Positions 11,882 to 21,849 of a stretch of DNA of 64,000 nucleotides are shown piece by piece. Both the position numbers and the translations under genes were made by a program. Each line of letters begins with the position of its first letter. The stretch's first letter is position 1. This stretch comes from Pectobacterium carotovorum (GTDB lineage Bacteria; Pseudomonadota; Gammaproteobacteria; Enterobacterales; Enterobacteriaceae): contig NZ_FQWI01000008.1 of NCBI RefSeq assembly GCF_900129615.1, positions 124,001 through 188,000 of the forward strand. Reading direction: 5' to 3'. The notes under the pieces are model-generated. The model ran no database searches. It saw nothing but the letters and a program-made list of their open reading frames with translations, and was not told the DNA's origin.

Positions 11882-14059
11882 TTACGCCTCCTTCACCAAG
11901 TACAGCGTGGCAAGCGGCGGAATGGTCAGCACCAGAGAATGCTGGCGCTGGTGGCTGCCGTGCTCCTCGCTGTAAATCGTCCCGACATTGCCCACATCGC
12001 TACCGTTGTAGTGGACAGAATCTGTGTTGATCGCTTCTCGCCAACCGCCAGGCTGGTTGATGCCAATCCGGTATCCATAGCGCGGAACCGGCGTAAAGTT
12101 GCTGACTACCAGCACTTCATTGCCTTGCTCATCACGCCGGACAAAGGCAAAGACCGAGTTTTCCCGATCATCCACCACCAGCCATTCAAAGCCCTGCGGC
12201 TGAAAATCCAGCTGATACAGCGACGGCTGCTGGCGATAGTAGTGGTTGAGATCGCGTACCAGCGTCTGCACGCCACGGTGCCAGCCTTCCGGTTCATCCA
12301 ACAGATGCCAGTCCAGACTGGCATCGTGGTTCCACTCACGCCCTTGCGCAAATTCGCCGCCCATAAACAGCAGCTTCTTGCCGGGATACGCCCACATAAA
12401 GCCGTAATAAGCACGTAAATTGGCAAATTTCTGCCAGACATCGCCGGGCATACGATCCAGCAGCGAGTGCTTGCCGTGCACCACTTCATCGTGAGACAGC
12501 GGCAGCACGAAGTTCTCGCTATAGGCGTACAACATGCCGAATGTCAGCAAATCGTGATGGTATTTGCGGTGAACCGGATCGAGTTGCATATAGGCCAGCG
12601 TGTCGTGCATCCAGCCCATGTTCCACTTGTAGTGAAACCCTAACCCGTTGCAGTCCGGCGGCAGCGTGACACCCGGATAATCGGTGGACTCTTCAGCAAG
12701 CGTAATCGCCGCCGGTGCGGCATGACCCAGCATGTGGTTGGTGTAGCGCAGAAATGCGATAGCTTCGAGATTCTCTTTACCGCCATAATGGTTCGGCACC
12801 CATTCGCCTTCGCTACGGCTGTAGTCGCGGTAAATCATGGAAGCCACGGCGTCGACCCGCAGCCCGTCAATGCCATAGCGCTCCATCCAGAACAGCGCAT
12901 TGCCCGCCAGATAGTTACGCACCTCATGGCGGCCATAGTTATAAATCAGCGTGTTCCAGTCCTGATGATAGCCTTCGCGGGGATCGGCGTATTCATACAG
13001 CGCGGTGCCGTCAAACTGTGCCAAACCGTATTCGTCGCCGGGAAAATGCCCCGGCACCCAGTCCAGCAGGACGTTGATACCCGCGTCATGGAGCGCATCA
13101 ACAAAGGCTCGGAACTCCGACGCCGTGCCGAAACGGCGGGTTGGCGCATACAGCCCCAGCGGTTGATAACCCCAGCTGCCATCGAACGGGTGTTCGTTAA
13201 TCGGCATCAGCTCCACATGCGTGAAGCCCATGTACTGCACATAATCAATCAGCTGATTCGCCAGTTCCTGATAGCTCAGCCAGAAATTGTTATCCGTATG
13301 CCGCCGCCAGGAACCCAGGTGAACTTCATAAATGGAGATCGGTGAACGCAGCCCATTCGCCTCACGCCGGGCGTCGCTGGTCGGGACTTTCTCAGGCAGC
13401 GGTGTAATCAGCGACGCGGTATCCGGGCGCATCTGCGCTTCAAACGCATACGGATCGGCCTTCAATCGGACGCTGCCGTGGCTGTCGATCATTTCATATT
13501 TGTAGAGCTGTCCCGCTTTCACATCGGGCAGAAACAGCTCCCAAATGCCGTTTTCTCTGCGCAGCCGCATCGGATGACGTCGACCGTCCCAGAAGTTGAA
13601 CTGCCCCACCACTGAAACGCGCTGCGCATTCGGTGCCCAGACGGCAAAGCGCGTGCCTTCAACACCGTCCAGCGTTTCCAGATGCGCGCCTAACCGCTCG
13701 TAAGGTCGCAGATGGGTGCCTTCAGCCAAAAGCCAACTATCCATATCCTGCAACAGCGGGCCAAAACGGTAAGGATCTTCAATGACCCAGGTTTCTTCAC
13801 CCCAGGTCACGGCTAATTGATAGTGAAAAGCCTGCTTCCGACGTGGCACCAGGCCACAAAAAAAACCGCGTTCGTCTACACGATCCAGCTCGACGATTTT
13901 TCGTCCATTGCTGGCATCCACAACCCAGACTGCCTGCGCATCTGGCAGCAGTGCCCGAACTTCAAGACCTTTGGAGGAATGATGCATACCTAACAGCGAA
14001 AACGGGTCGGCATAGTGCCCAGAAATAAGTGAATTAATCGCCTCAGAAAACGCTGACAT
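11882..14059 (-). CDS. glgB: 1,4-alpha-glucan branching enzyme
   Basis: GH13 enzyme that forms the alpha-1,6 branches of glycogen. Two N-terminal CBM48-like modules precede the barrel. Catalytic motifs are [13 protein letters not shown] (nucleophile Asp), TLAEEST (acid/base Glu) and [11 protein letters not shown]. The ATG at 14059 is favoured because GAGG lies nine bases upstream, giving 725 residues; ATGs at 14068 and 14083 are in frame but less well placed. It is the first gene of glgBXCAP. The 372-base gap up to btsS must hold its promoter. In E. coli glgB lies next to asd, whereas here btsS and hipBA separate them. Confidence 0.96.
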   Translation of the reverse strand: MSAFSEAINSLISGHYADPFSLLGMHHSSKGLEVRALLPDAQAVWVVDASNGRKIVELDRVDERGFFCGLVPRRKQAFHYQLAVTWGEETWVIEDPYRFGPLLQDMDSWLLAEGTHLRPYERLGAHLETLDGVEGTRFAVWAPNAQRVSVVGQFNFWDGRRHPMRLRRENGIWELFLPDVKAGQLYKYEMIDSHGSVRLKADPYAFEAQMRPDTASLITPLPEKVPTSDARREANGLRSPISIYEVHLGSWRRHTDNNFWLSYQELANQLIDYVQYMGFTHVELMPINEHPFDGSWGYQPLGLYAPTRRFGTASEFRAFVDALHDAGINVLLDWVPGHFPGDEYGLAQFDGTALYEYADPREGYHQDWNTLIYNYGRHEVRNYLAGNALFWMERYGIDGLRVDAVASMIYRDYSRSEGEWVPNHYGGKENLEAIAFLRYTNHMLGHAAPAAITLAEESTDYPGVTLPPDCNGLGFHYKWNMGWMHDTLAYMQLDPVHRKYHHDLLTFGMLYAYSENFVLPLSHDEVVHGKHSLLDRMPGDVWQKFANLRAYYGFMWAYPGKKLLFMGGEFAQGREWNHDASLDWHLLDEPEGWHRGVQTLVRDLNHYYRQQPSLYQLDFQPQGFEWLVVDDRENSVFAFVRRDEQGNEVLVVSNFTPVPRYGYRIGINQPGGWREAINTDSVHYNGSDVGNVGTIYSEEHGSHQRQHSLVLTIPPLATLYLVKEA

Positions 14060-14431
14060 GGTATCCATCCTCTGATTAACCATTTGAATTAAATAAATAA
14101 GTAATATAAAAAGCGCATTACGTTGCGTTTATATTCTCCCGTTACTTATTTTTAACAAAAAACCAATAAAAATAACGGGTTATTAGCTTGCTAATGAATA
14201 ACAGCGACGTGTAAAAATAATGAATACTATGAAAGAGTTCTTGAACCACGCCCCCTAATTCAGCGTAGTCAAAGAACGGAGAAATATCAGAGAACTGATG
14301 AAATTTTTCCGTTTATATTTATATGAATAAGTTATGACACGGGATAATTAGCATCTTTTGTTTAAAGATCGATTCGTCCGCTAGCAAAAAGCAGTACAAT
14401 TTGGCGGATTTCGTATGATGAGACCCCGCCC
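14060..14431. other. AT-rich divergent intergenic region between glgB and btsS
   Basis: No gene or RNA is recognised in these 372 bases. The half next to glgB is strongly AT-rich. It must hold the divergent promoters of glgBXCAP and btsS, but no site could be assigned with confidence. Confidence 0.5.
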
Positions 14432-16150
14432 ATGGTTAGCCAGATTGATCTGATTCTTTCCCTTTTACAGCAGATGTGTGTGTATCTGGTTATCGCTTAT
14501 TTGCTCAGTAAAACACCGCTTTTTATCCCGCTGATGCAGGTCACCATCCGCCTGCCGCACAAGCTGGTCTGCTATCTGGTTTTTTCCGTGTTTTGCATTA
14601 TGGGAACCTATTTCGGCCTGCATATAGACGATTCTATTGCCAATACCCGCGCGACGGGTGCCGTGCTCGGCGGCATGCTGGGCGGCCCTTCCGTCGGCTT
14701 TCTCGTCGGGTTAACGGGCGGATTACACCGCTATTCGATGGGCGGCATGACCGCGCTGGCCTGTATGCTGTCGACGATTGCCGAAGGCTTGCTCGGCGGG
14801 CTGTTACACCGCTATCTGGCACGCCGCAACCGCATCGATTTGCTGTTCCAGCCCCTCGTCGTCGGCTTGACCGCGCTGGTTGCGGAGATACTGCAAATGG
14901 CAATTATCCTACTGGTCGCCCGTCCGTTTGATAACGCCGTTGAACTGGTTCGAGATATCGCCTTACCGATGATGATCACCAACACCATCGGTGCCGCCAT
15001 GTTCATGCGCATCCTGCTCGACAGGCGCGCTATTTTTGAAAAATACACCTCTGCGTTTTCCGCCAAGGCATTGCAAATCGCCGCCCGCGCCGAAGGGGCG
15101 CTGCGTCAGGGGTTTAACCCACAAAACAGTATGCGCGTTGCCCGTGTTTTGTATGAAGAGCTGGGCGTGGGTGCCGTGGCGATTACCGATCGCGACAAAC
15201 TGCTAGCCTTCATTGGGCTGGGCGACGATCACCACAACGTCGGCGCGCCTATCACGTCATCACACACCCGTCGGGCGATAGACAACAATCAGGTGGTGTA
15301 CGCCGACGGCAACGAGGTGTCTTATACCTGTTCGGTTTCATCACACTGTAAACTCGGTTCCACGCTGGTGATCCCCCTGCGTGGTGAAGATCAGCGCGTT
15401 GTCGGCACGATCAAGCTTTATGAGCCCAAGAATAAGCTATTTTCCAGCATTAACCGTACGCTAGGGGAAGGGATTGCCCACCTGCTTTCCGCACAGATTC
15501 TGACGGGCCGCTTTGAACAGCAGAAACAGCTGCTGGCCCAGTCGGAAATCAAGCTGCTGCACGCGCAGGTCAACCCGCATTTTCTGTTTAACGCGCTCAA
15601 TACGCTGTCCGCCGTAATACGACGCAATCCCGATCACGCTCGCCAGCTGGTGCTGTCTCTGTCGACGTTTTTCCGTAAAAACCTCAAGCGCAGCAACGAT
15701 GAAGTGTCGCTCAATGACGAACTGGAGCACGTTAATGCCTATCTCGAAATCGAAAAAGCGCGCTTTGCCGATCACCTGACCGTAGAGATTTCGCTGCCGG
15801 AAACGCTGCGTGAGGCGAGATTACCCGCGTTTTCCCTGCAACCGATTGTCGAAAATGCGATTAAACACGGTATCTCACAGATGATTGAAAGTGGGCACAT
15901 CCACATCAGCGGACGTCTGCACGCCAACACGCTGGAGCTGTCAGTGGAAGATAACGCCGGCACCTACCAGCCCCGCAGCGGTGGCGATGGGTTAGGCATG
16001 AATCTGGTCGACCGCCGTATCAAAGCACGCTACGGCAACCGCTATGGCATAACAGTGGTCAGCGAAGCGGATAAATTCACTCGGGTCGAAGTACGCGTCC
16101 CACTGATCTCACCGCGTCAGGCACTGGAAAAGCTGGATAGCGTGGCGTGA
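14432..16150 (+). CDS. btsS: BtsS (YehU)-type sensor histidine kinase, LytS family
   Basis: Inner-membrane sensor kinase resembling E. coli BtsS, the high-affinity pyruvate sensor, more than its paralogue PyrS/YpdA. Five or six hydrophobic segments form a 5TM-LYT domain in the first 200 residues; QQMCVYLVIAYLLSKTPLFI and GTYFGLHIDDSIANTRATGA are nearly those of YehU. A GAF-like region follows, with ADGNEVSYTCSVS. The phosphoacceptor motif is QVNPHFLFNALNTL and the ATPase N-box is PIVENAIKHG. The partner response regulator gene btsR follows btsS in E. coli but is not found here, where a convergent hipA-like gene follows 72 bases later. No clear Shine-Dalgarno sequence precedes the ATG. Confidence 0.88.
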   Translation: MVSQIDLILSLLQQMCVYLVIAYLLSKTPLFIPLMQVTIRLPHKLVCYLVFSVFCIMGTYFGLHIDDSIANTRATGAVLGGMLGGPSVGFLVGLTGGLHRYSMGGMTALACMLSTIAEGLLGGLLHRYLARRNRIDLLFQPLVVGLTALVAEILQMAIILLVARPFDNAVELVRDIALPMMITNTIGAAMFMRILLDRRAIFEKYTSAFSAKALQIAARAEGALRQGFNPQNSMRVARVLYEELGVGAVAITDRDKLLAFIGLGDDHHNVGAPITSSHTRRAIDNNQVVYADGNEVSYTCSVSSHCKLGSTLVIPLRGEDQRVVGTIKLYEPKNKLFSSINRTLGEGIAHLLSAQILTGRFEQQKQLLAQSEIKLLHAQVNPHFLFNALNTLSAVIRRNPDHARQLVLSLSTFFRKNLKRSNDEVSLNDELEHVNAYLEIEKARFADHLTVEISLPETLREARLPAFSLQPIVENAIKHGISQMIESGHIHISGRLHANTLELSVEDNAGTYQPRSGGDGLGMNLVDRRIKARYGNRYGITVVSEADKFTRVEVRVPLISPRQALEKLDSVA

Positions 16151-16178
16151 TGGGGAGATAAAGGCGTGGCGGGTTGGA

Positions 16179-16212
16179 TGTTGCAGATTAAACACAATAT
16201 GAATCTGCAACA
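16179..16212. repeat. Inverted repeat between btsS and the hipA-like gene
   Basis: TGTTGCAGATT and its exact reverse complement are separated by 12 bases. The element lies between the convergent stop codons. There is no T run, so a terminator role is only possible. Confidence 0.55.
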
Positions 16213-16222
16213 CGCCATAACG

Positions 16223-17491
16223 TCAACGTTTCTGCAAGCAACGAATATTGTCGTTGATGCGATCCTGAATAGTACGGAGCGTATCCTGCGTGATACATCC
16301 AGGAAACATACCTGCGGCTCTCTTAGCGAAACTGGCGGCAACCTCGCCGTATTTCTCTATGATGATATCCACTTGTGAGGATGTCAGATCAGCCTCCTGC
16401 ACGCCAAGTTCCTGGAGCTGTTTCCGAGTGATTTCTAATGCTTCTCCCATCACGTCCATTTGATGATATCCCCCCGGACCTTCACAGTAGGTGACATCAT
16501 AGGCTGGTGCCAGTTGCCACTGCCCAGACGATGACATGATATAGGCGAAGTTCTTCGGATGATCGTCCCGGTTATTGAAAATAACGTTAAAGACAACCCG
16601 CTCAAAGGCCAGCACTTTTTCCCTTACATCATTGGTGCATAGTTGAGTTGCGCGCAGAAAATTAGCATAGTCCAGCGAACCAGGGCTCTGATAGTTTGCC
16701 TCAGTAAAAGCAGCAAGACTTTGCATCGGGATACGTAAACCATTTTGTCGGTCGAATCGCCTGCTGGCAAATGCCGACTGCCCGTTGGGCAACTCAAAAT
16801 ATTCTGTGTCTGGCGTGTGGATATGACATTCTCGCAGGCATTGCGCATAAACTGCTTCGATAGCACAAACTTCCGGATGTTCCTGCCTTGCCGGAAACTT
16901 AAACAGCCAGGCCTCCAGACCCGATACAGCAGATGTCGTAAATGTTTTGGCTTCTGGGTCACGATACAGCAGCGCTTTGGGCCTAGCCCCTTGAGGCGAT
17001 CCGCCCATCTGCAATAGCCTTTGCAGGAACGCTCCGCCCTCCCCCTCTAGCACTTCCTGAACTTCTGCAGACAGCTGGGCAAGCGGAATATCCTCAACCA
17101 CCGCAGCGGCTTCAGGCTGGGAAGGTTCGAACGACATTGCTCCCATCGCATTGCTGCCGATATAGGTCAGCCGTTCCAAAGGACCGATACGCGCAGTATT
17201 GAGACCACGGAGCCTGAACAGACGATCCATCAATAACATGCCCCAGCCGTCAGGAAGCGAATCATAGACAGGTCCCGGTAGACCCAGTTGATGCGAGGGA
17301 AAGCCTCGGGATAATCTTGGCCCTTTCAGGGGCAATCTTAAGGACGACAACTCCAGTCCACGGCGCATGGCTTCCTCACTGTACTCAAACATAATCAGTG
17401 GGCGGCCAGTCAGCGCGGTAGAAGAGACCAGCGTTCCCCATTGCCAGCGTTCCCCCCATCCCTCGTAGTACACATCAACTTTACTCACCAT
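16223..17491 (-). CDS. HipA-like serine/threonine kinase toxin
   Basis: HipA-family protein kinase. Characterised members phosphorylate aminoacyl-tRNA synthetases or related targets and slow growth. Seen here: a glycine-rich segment GGSPQGARPKALL around residue 165, the catalytic loop NNRDDHPKNFAY near residue 307 with the expected aspartate, and the metal-binding APAYDVTY just after it. The key kinase residues appear intact, so the toxin is probably active. Its ATG overlaps the end of the upstream XRE-type gene by 11 bases, the usual antitoxin-toxin layout. The protein is not close to E. coli HipA, so the true target is unknown. Confidence 0.85.
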   Translation of the reverse strand: MVSKVDVYYEGWGERWQWGTLVSSTALTGRPLIMFEYSEEAMRRGLELSSLRLPLKGPRLSRGFPSHQLGLPGPVYDSLPDGWGMLLMDRLFRLRGLNTARIGPLERLTYIGSNAMGAMSFEPSQPEAAAVVEDIPLAQLSAEVQEVLEGEGGAFLQRLLQMGGSPQGARPKALLYRDPEAKTFTTSAVSGLEAWLFKFPARQEHPEVCAIEAVYAQCLRECHIHTPDTEYFELPNGQSAFASRRFDRQNGLRIPMQSLAAFTEANYQSPGSLDYANFLRATQLCTNDVREKVLAFERVVFNVIFNNRDDHPKNFAYIMSSSGQWQLAPAYDVTYCEGPGGYHQMDVMGEALEITRKQLQELGVQEADLTSSQVDIIIEKYGEVAASFAKRAAGMFPGCITQDTLRTIQDRINDNIRCLQKR

Positions 17492-17801
17492 CGTTAGAAC
17501 TCCTTTTTATACGTTGGCGGGTGGCGTTTTTTTCGTAACGAAGTAGGTCATCAAGGCTGTCTATCTTTGGCATAAACAGCGTCGCCAGCTCATTACCACG
17601 CCCAAGAACCATCGCTACTCTGACCACATTCTCAAACCCGACATTACGTCCAGACTCCAGATTGGACACGGTGTTGACGCCAATGCCTGAGCGAGCTGCC
17701 ACATCTGACTGGGTCATCTGCTGCGACAGCCGCTCCTTACGCAATCGCTCACAGAGCAGTTTGACGATCTCGTCAGGCTTACTCATGGATAAATCCATCA
17801 T
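17481..17801 (-). CDS. HipB-like XRE-family antitoxin/repressor
   Basis: Small helix-turn-helix protein, the likely antitoxin and autorepressor of the adjacent HipA-like kinase. The XRE helix-turn-helix is MTQSDVAARSGIGVNTVSNLE, and the C-terminal tail is basic (RQRIKRSS). The ATG at 17801 is chosen because GAGG lies 11 bases upstream; ATGs at 17798 and 17786 are in frame, and an upstream TTG at 17822 is less likely. It overlaps the kinase gene by 11 bases. The gene pair lies in a junction that is continuous in E. coli, which points to insertion in this lineage or loss in the other. Confidence 0.85.
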   Translation of the reverse strand: MMDLSMSKPDEIVKLLCERLRKERLSQQMTQSDVAARSGIGVNTVSNLESGRNVGFENVVRVAMVLGRGNELATLFMPKIDSLDDLLRYEKNATRQRIKRSSNDGE

Positions 17802-17853
17802 ATTGTGAGTTACCTCGTACAAATTAACTTAACACCCAATATTATAGATTTAT

Positions 17854-17873
17854 TTACTGCCATTCGACAGTAA
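17854..17873. promoter_or_regulatory. Candidate HipB-like operator
   Basis: TTACTG-N8-CAGTAA, a perfect 6-bp dyad, lies about 55 bases before the antitoxin start in AT-rich DNA. A role as autoregulatory operator is inferred only from position and symmetry. Confidence 0.35.
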
Positions 17874-18055
17874 GGTAGCGTTAATTTCAGCAATAAATGC
17901 GATGCCGAAATCCATCAAAACCAAAACCTGACAGAGATAAGATAAACGAGTGCAAATTGCCGAAGACGTAACTAAAAGAAGGGATTTGATCTTAGAAACT
18001 GACGCAACACCAACTGATGTTGCGCCAGAAAAGCAGGAAGACTATAGCAAGATAA

Positions 18056-19159
18056 CTACAGCAGGATGCGCAGCATACGGCGCAGCGGTTCAGCGGCTCC
18101 CCACAGCAGCTGATCGCCGACCGTGAAGGCGGACAGGTATTCCGGCCCCATGTTCAGCTTACGCAGACGACCCACCGGCGTGGAAAGCGTGCCCGTTACC
18201 GCAGCAGGGGTCAGCTCACGCATGGTGATGTCACGATCGTTCGGCACCACTTTCACCCAGTCGTTGTGGGTTGCCAGCAGTTGTTCGATTTCCGGCAGTG
18301 CCACGTCTTTTTTCAGTTTGATGGTGAACGCCTGGCTGTGGCAGCGCAGTGCGCCGACACGGACGCAAAGACCGTCAACAGGAATGACGCTGCTGGTGCT
18401 CAGAATCTTGTTGGTTTCCGCCTGACCTTTCCACTCTTCGCGGCTCTGGCCGTTATCCAGCTGTTTGTCGATCCACGGAATCAGGCTGCCCGCCAATGGC
18501 ACACCGAAGTTATCAGTCGGCAGCGAACCGCTACGGGTCAGTGCTGTCACTTTACGCTCAATATCCAGAATCGCAGAAGCCGGATCCTGTAGCTCTTTCG
18601 CCACTTCACCGTGTAACGAACCCATCTGGGCCAGCAGTTCACGCATGTGACGCGCACCGCCGCCAGAAGCAGCTTGATACGTCGCAGCAGAAACCCACTC
18701 CACCAGATTGTTAGCAAACAGGCCGCCCAATGACATCAGCATCAGGCTGACGGTACAGTTACCGCCGGCAAAGGTTTTGATGCCTTTATCCAGACCCTGT
18801 TGAATCACCCCGTGGTTCACCGGATCCAGAATAATAATCGCGTCGTCTTTCATACGCAGTGAGGATGCCGCGTCGATCCAGTAACCCTGCCAGCCACTTT
18901 CACGCAGCTTTGGGTAAACTTCATTGGTATAATCGCCGCCCTGACAGGTAATGATGATGTCCAGCGCGCGCAGGGCTTCGATATTATAAGCATCCTGCAA
19001 CACGCCTTTATGACCGCCCAGCGCTGGAGCAGCGTCGCCGTGCTGAGAAGTCGAAAAGAATACCGGGTGAATCACATCAAAGTCGCGTTCTTCCACCATG
19101 CGCTGCATGAGAACCGAGCCGACCATACCGCGCCAGCCAATAAAACCAACATTTTTCAT
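18056..19159 (-). CDS. asd: Aspartate-semialdehyde dehydrogenase
   Basis: NADPH enzyme reducing aspartyl phosphate to aspartate semialdehyde, the branch point to lysine, diaminopimelate, threonine and methionine. The N-terminal [14 protein letters not shown] binds NADP, the catalytic cysteine lies in GGNCTVSLM near residue 135, and [16 protein letters not shown] holds the active-site histidine region. The ATG at 19159 has AGGA eight bases upstream and gives 367 residues, the E. coli length. In E. coli asd lies between yhgN and glgB; here yhgN is still divergent from it, but btsS and hipBA separate it from glgB. Confidence 0.97.
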   Translation of the reverse strand: MKNVGFIGWRGMVGSVLMQRMVEERDFDVIHPVFFSTSQHGDAAPALGGHKGVLQDAYNIEALRALDIIITCQGGDYTNEVYPKLRESGWQGYWIDAASSLRMKDDAIIILDPVNHGVIQQGLDKGIKTFAGGNCTVSLMLMSLGGLFANNLVEWVSAATYQAASGGGARHMRELLAQMGSLHGEVAKELQDPASAILDIERKVTALTRSGSLPTDNFGVPLAGSLIPWIDKQLDNGQSREEWKGQAETNKILSTSSVIPVDGLCVRVGALRCHSQAFTIKLKKDVALPEIEQLLATHNDWVKVVPNDRDITMRELTPAAVTGTLSTPVGRLRKLNMGPEYLSAFTVGDQLLWGAAEPLRRMLRILL

Positions 19160-19458
19160 GGTAACTGTCCTGCTTTGGGGGTAACAAAAAGAATTCTGGC
19201 TAACGTCGATAGCGCTTAGTGATTGCTGACTCGGTGATCTCCCGCAGAGGTCGCGCGCGCGTCGTGTCGTAAACCTGTAAATAATCGTGTCATTCAACCT
19301 TACAAAATGTACATAAAGTCGCAAGTGAATTTATTCGATAGTACGGCAATTTTCAGCAGTCATTCTAATATCATCAACCTGGCACAGGATAACAATGTTG
19401 GTCAGCCCGTAAAGATGGCCCAGGTCAGGAAACAAGGTTTCGGGAGTAAAAAACCAAA

Positions 19459-20052
19459 ATGACAGAAATGATCTCCGCAACAGTGCTGCTGTTGCTCATT
19501 ATGGATCCACTCGGCAACCTGCCGATTTTCATGTCCGTACTCAAACACCTCGACCCCAAACGCCGACGTGTGGTGCTGATCCGTGAAATGCTGATCGCAC
19601 TCGGACTGATGCTGATTTTCCTGTTCGCCGGTGAACACATTCTGGCGTTCCTGAATCTGCGCACCGAAACCGTGTCGATTTCCGGCGGTATCGTGCTGTT
19701 CCTCATCGCGATTCGTATGATTTTTCCTTCGCAGGAAGGCAATAGCAGCGGTCTGCCAGCCGGAGAAGAACCGTTTCTGGTGCCAATGGCGATTCCGCTG
19801 GTCGCGGGGCCGTCGATTCTCGCGGCGCTAATGCTGCTTTCCCACCAGTATCCCAATCAGCTACCTCACCTGACGCTGGCGCTGTTTATCGCCTGGACGA
19901 TCTCTTTCATCATCCTGCTGATGTCCGATGTGTTCTTGCGTTTGCTGGGCGAGAAAGGTGTGAGCGCGTTGGAGAAATTGATGGGGTTAATTCTGGTGAT
20001 GCTATCAACGCAGATGTTCCTCGACGGCGTGCGGGCTTATATGAAGTTATAA
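19459..20052 (+). CDS. yhgN: YhgN, MarC-family inner-membrane protein
   Basis: UPF0056/MarC-family integral membrane protein of 197 residues with about six hydrophobic segments, the same length as E. coli YhgN. LIMDPLGNLPIFMSVLKH and the SGLPAGEEPF segment are nearly identical to it. Members have been proposed to move small molecules such as amino acids, but the function is not settled. It is divergent from asd across 299 bases that hold both promoters; no specific site is recognised there. Confidence 0.92.
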   Translation: MTEMISATVLLLLIMDPLGNLPIFMSVLKHLDPKRRRVVLIREMLIALGLMLIFLFAGEHILAFLNLRTETVSISGGIVLFLIAIRMIFPSQEGNSSGLPAGEEPFLVPMAIPLVAGPSILAALMLLSHQYPNQLPHLTLALFIAWTISFIILLMSDVFLRLLGEKGVSALEKLMGLILVMLSTQMFLDGVRAYMKL

Positions 20053-20141
20053 CTGCTCCGTTTCCCCCTGAGTCTTATACATAAATGCGCAAATGATTTT
20101 GGGGTTGACGTTATCTGGCGTAAAAATTATGCAGCGGTGGG

Positions 20142-20305
20142 CATGACCACCGAGTGAGCGGCAGGGACGCCGCGAAAGACGGTGCCGCGCCGGGAGCGCG
20201 TCACCGTCGGCTCGAAAAGTGGTCATGAACGCCGATGGCACCGCGTAGCGGCATAATTTAGCCAGGAGCCTGGGGTCATGGGGCGAGCGGCGTTTGAGCC
20301 GCCCC
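20142..20305. repeat. GC-rich structured element, probably an interspersed repeat
   Basis: The gap between yhgN and the permease gene (20053-20426) holds a block of nested inverted repeats. CATGACCAC (20142-20150) pairs with 20219-20227, inside it GACGGTG (20178-20184) pairs with 20202-20208, and inside that CGCGC pairs with GCGCG. CCAGG-AG-CCTGG and a GCGGC/GCCGC hairpin follow. This layout resembles an intergenic repeat or a folded RNA rather than a gene. An 86-codon minus-strand open frame over it is judged not to be a gene. Confidence 0.5.
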
Positions 20306-20391
20306 ATGTCGGGCGCGTGCGACGAAGTAGCATGAAAATAACGACATTATCGCGCACGAAACCGTCTCTTCGTCGGCATAAAAAATGTGAC

Positions 20392-20420
20392 TAAAAGCCC
20401 CCTCCACAAGGAGGGGGTTA
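20392..20420 (-). terminator. Intrinsic terminator of the GntP-family permease gene
   Basis: An 8-bp stem of C and G runs (20398-20405 with 20410-20417), with an ACAA loop and a CTTTTAG tail on the minus strand, lies just past the stop codon. Confidence 0.8.
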
Positions 20421-20426
20421 AACACA

Positions 20427-21803
20427 TTAGAGGAAAATACTCCCCACCAGCGCTATCAGGAACGCGATGGTGCCGAGCAGCGTTTCCATCACCGTCCAGG
20501 TTTTCAGAGTCGTTTTCTCATCCATTTCGAGGAAACGGCCAACCAGCCAGAAGCCTGAGTCGTTCACATGCGACAGCACGGTCGCACCACCCGCAATCGC
20601 CACAACAATAAAGCAGAGATCGAACTGGCTAAGGCCAGGGGTCGCTGCCACCGCCGGTGCCATCAGCGCCGCTGTCGTCGTCAGTGCCACCGTCGCAGAG
20701 CCCTGCGCCACACGCAGTGCAGCAGACACCACAAACGCCGCCACAATCACCGGCATTCCAGTATCTGCCAACGCACCAGACAGCGCATCGCCGATGCCGC
20801 TGGAACGCAGAACGCCACCGAACATCCCGCCCGCACCGGTTACCAGAATAATCGAACACACCGGACCCAGCGCGCCTTCACAGATTTTCTCAAGGTGTCT
20901 ACGGCTATGCTGGCCGCTAAACATAATCATGGCGAACAAGACCGTAATCAGCAGCGCAATCGGCGTTTTCCCCAACATACGCAGGAACTGCACCAGACCA
21001 CTATCGCCGCTGATAACGCCCATTACCGTCAGCGTATTCAACCCGGTATCGAGGAAAATCAGGATCAGCGGCAGCAACAGCACCCACATCACAACGCTGA
21101 ACGGAGGCGGCGTATGCTGCTCATCGGCCTTTACTTCGGTCAGGAACGTTGACGGCAGCGGCAAATGGAATTTTTTACCTGCCCACAGGCCGAACAGATA
21201 ACCACCAAAATACCAGGTGGGGTAAGCAATCACAGCACCAACCAGTACCAGCAGGCCGATGTTGGCACCCAGCAGTTCACTGGCCGCAACCGGACCGGGA
21301 TGCGGTGGCAACAAGGCATGCATAACGGCAAACGCGCCCGCAGCAGGGAATGCATAAGTCAGCGTTGAGCCGCCAAAACGTTTCGCCACGCTGAAAATAA
21401 TCGGCAGCATCACGATCAGCCCGGCGTCGAAGAAGATCGGGAAGCCGAATAGCAGAGAAGCAAGACCCAGCGCGAAAGGCGCGCGCTTCTCACCAAATTT
21501 ATTGATTAGCGTATCCGCCAGCACATTTGCGCCACCGGTCACTTCCAGCAGGCGACCAATCATTGCCCCCAGACCAACCAACAAGGCAACGGATGCCAAC
21601 GTGCTACCGAAACCGCTGAGCAGTGTAGGAACGAGTTTCTCAAAAGGGGTTTTCGTCGCCAGTGCCGTGATCAGGCTCACCAACGTCAACGCCAAAAACG
21701 CGTGGACGCGGAAGCGCATAATCAGTACCAGTAACAGTGCGACCGCACCTGCGGCGATGGTTAATAGCACACTGGCGCTATAGGCGGATGTTATTTCTGT
21801 CAT
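20427..21803 (-). CDS. GntP-family gluconate:H+ symporter
   Basis: Inner-membrane gluconate permease of the GntP family, 458 residues with a dozen or more hydrophobic segments. Family hallmarks are LLPPHPGPVAASELLGANIG, GSATVALTTTAALMAP and VLSHVNDSGFWLVGRF. It is divergent from gntK, with twin GntR-like operators and a perfect CRP site between the two genes, so gluconate uptake and phosphorylation can be induced together. In E. coli gntU follows gntK in one operon; here the permease gene is on the opposite strand. It cannot be assigned firmly as GntT, GntU or GntP, so no symbol is given. Confidence 0.9.
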   Translation of the reverse strand: MTEITSAYSASVLLTIAAGAVALLLVLIMRFRVHAFLALTLVSLITALATKTPFEKLVPTLLSGFGSTLASVALLVGLGAMIGRLLEVTGGANVLADTLINKFGEKRAPFALGLASLLFGFPIFFDAGLIVMLPIIFSVAKRFGGSTLTYAFPAAGAFAVMHALLPPHPGPVAASELLGANIGLLVLVGAVIAYPTWYFGGYLFGLWAGKKFHLPLPSTFLTEVKADEQHTPPPFSVVMWVLLLPLILIFLDTGLNTLTVMGVISGDSGLVQFLRMLGKTPIALLITVLFAMIMFSGQHSRRHLEKICEGALGPVCSIILVTGAGGMFGGVLRSSGIGDALSGALADTGMPVIVAAFVVSAALRVAQGSATVALTTTAALMAPAVAATPGLSQFDLCFIVVAIAGGATVLSHVNDSGFWLVGRFLEMDEKTTLKTWTVMETLLGTIAFLIALVGSIFL

Positions 21804-21849
21804 CGTTAATAATCTCTTTAGGGCACCCGGTCTGGATTGGCTGATTGTT

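Noticed and set aside
16223-17801. HipA-like and HipB-like genes as degraded remnants
   Set aside because: Both frames are complete, overlap in the usual way, and the kinase motifs are intact.
19160-19458. Possible lysine riboswitch before asd
   Set aside because: No lysine-riboswitch helices or terminator recognised in the 299 bases between asd and yhgN, and none is expected for enterobacterial asd.
20047-20307. An 86-codon minus-strand open frame
   Set aside because: It crosses a block of nested inverted repeats, has no ribosome binding site seen and an unnatural arginine-rich composition; treated as a shadow of the structured element.
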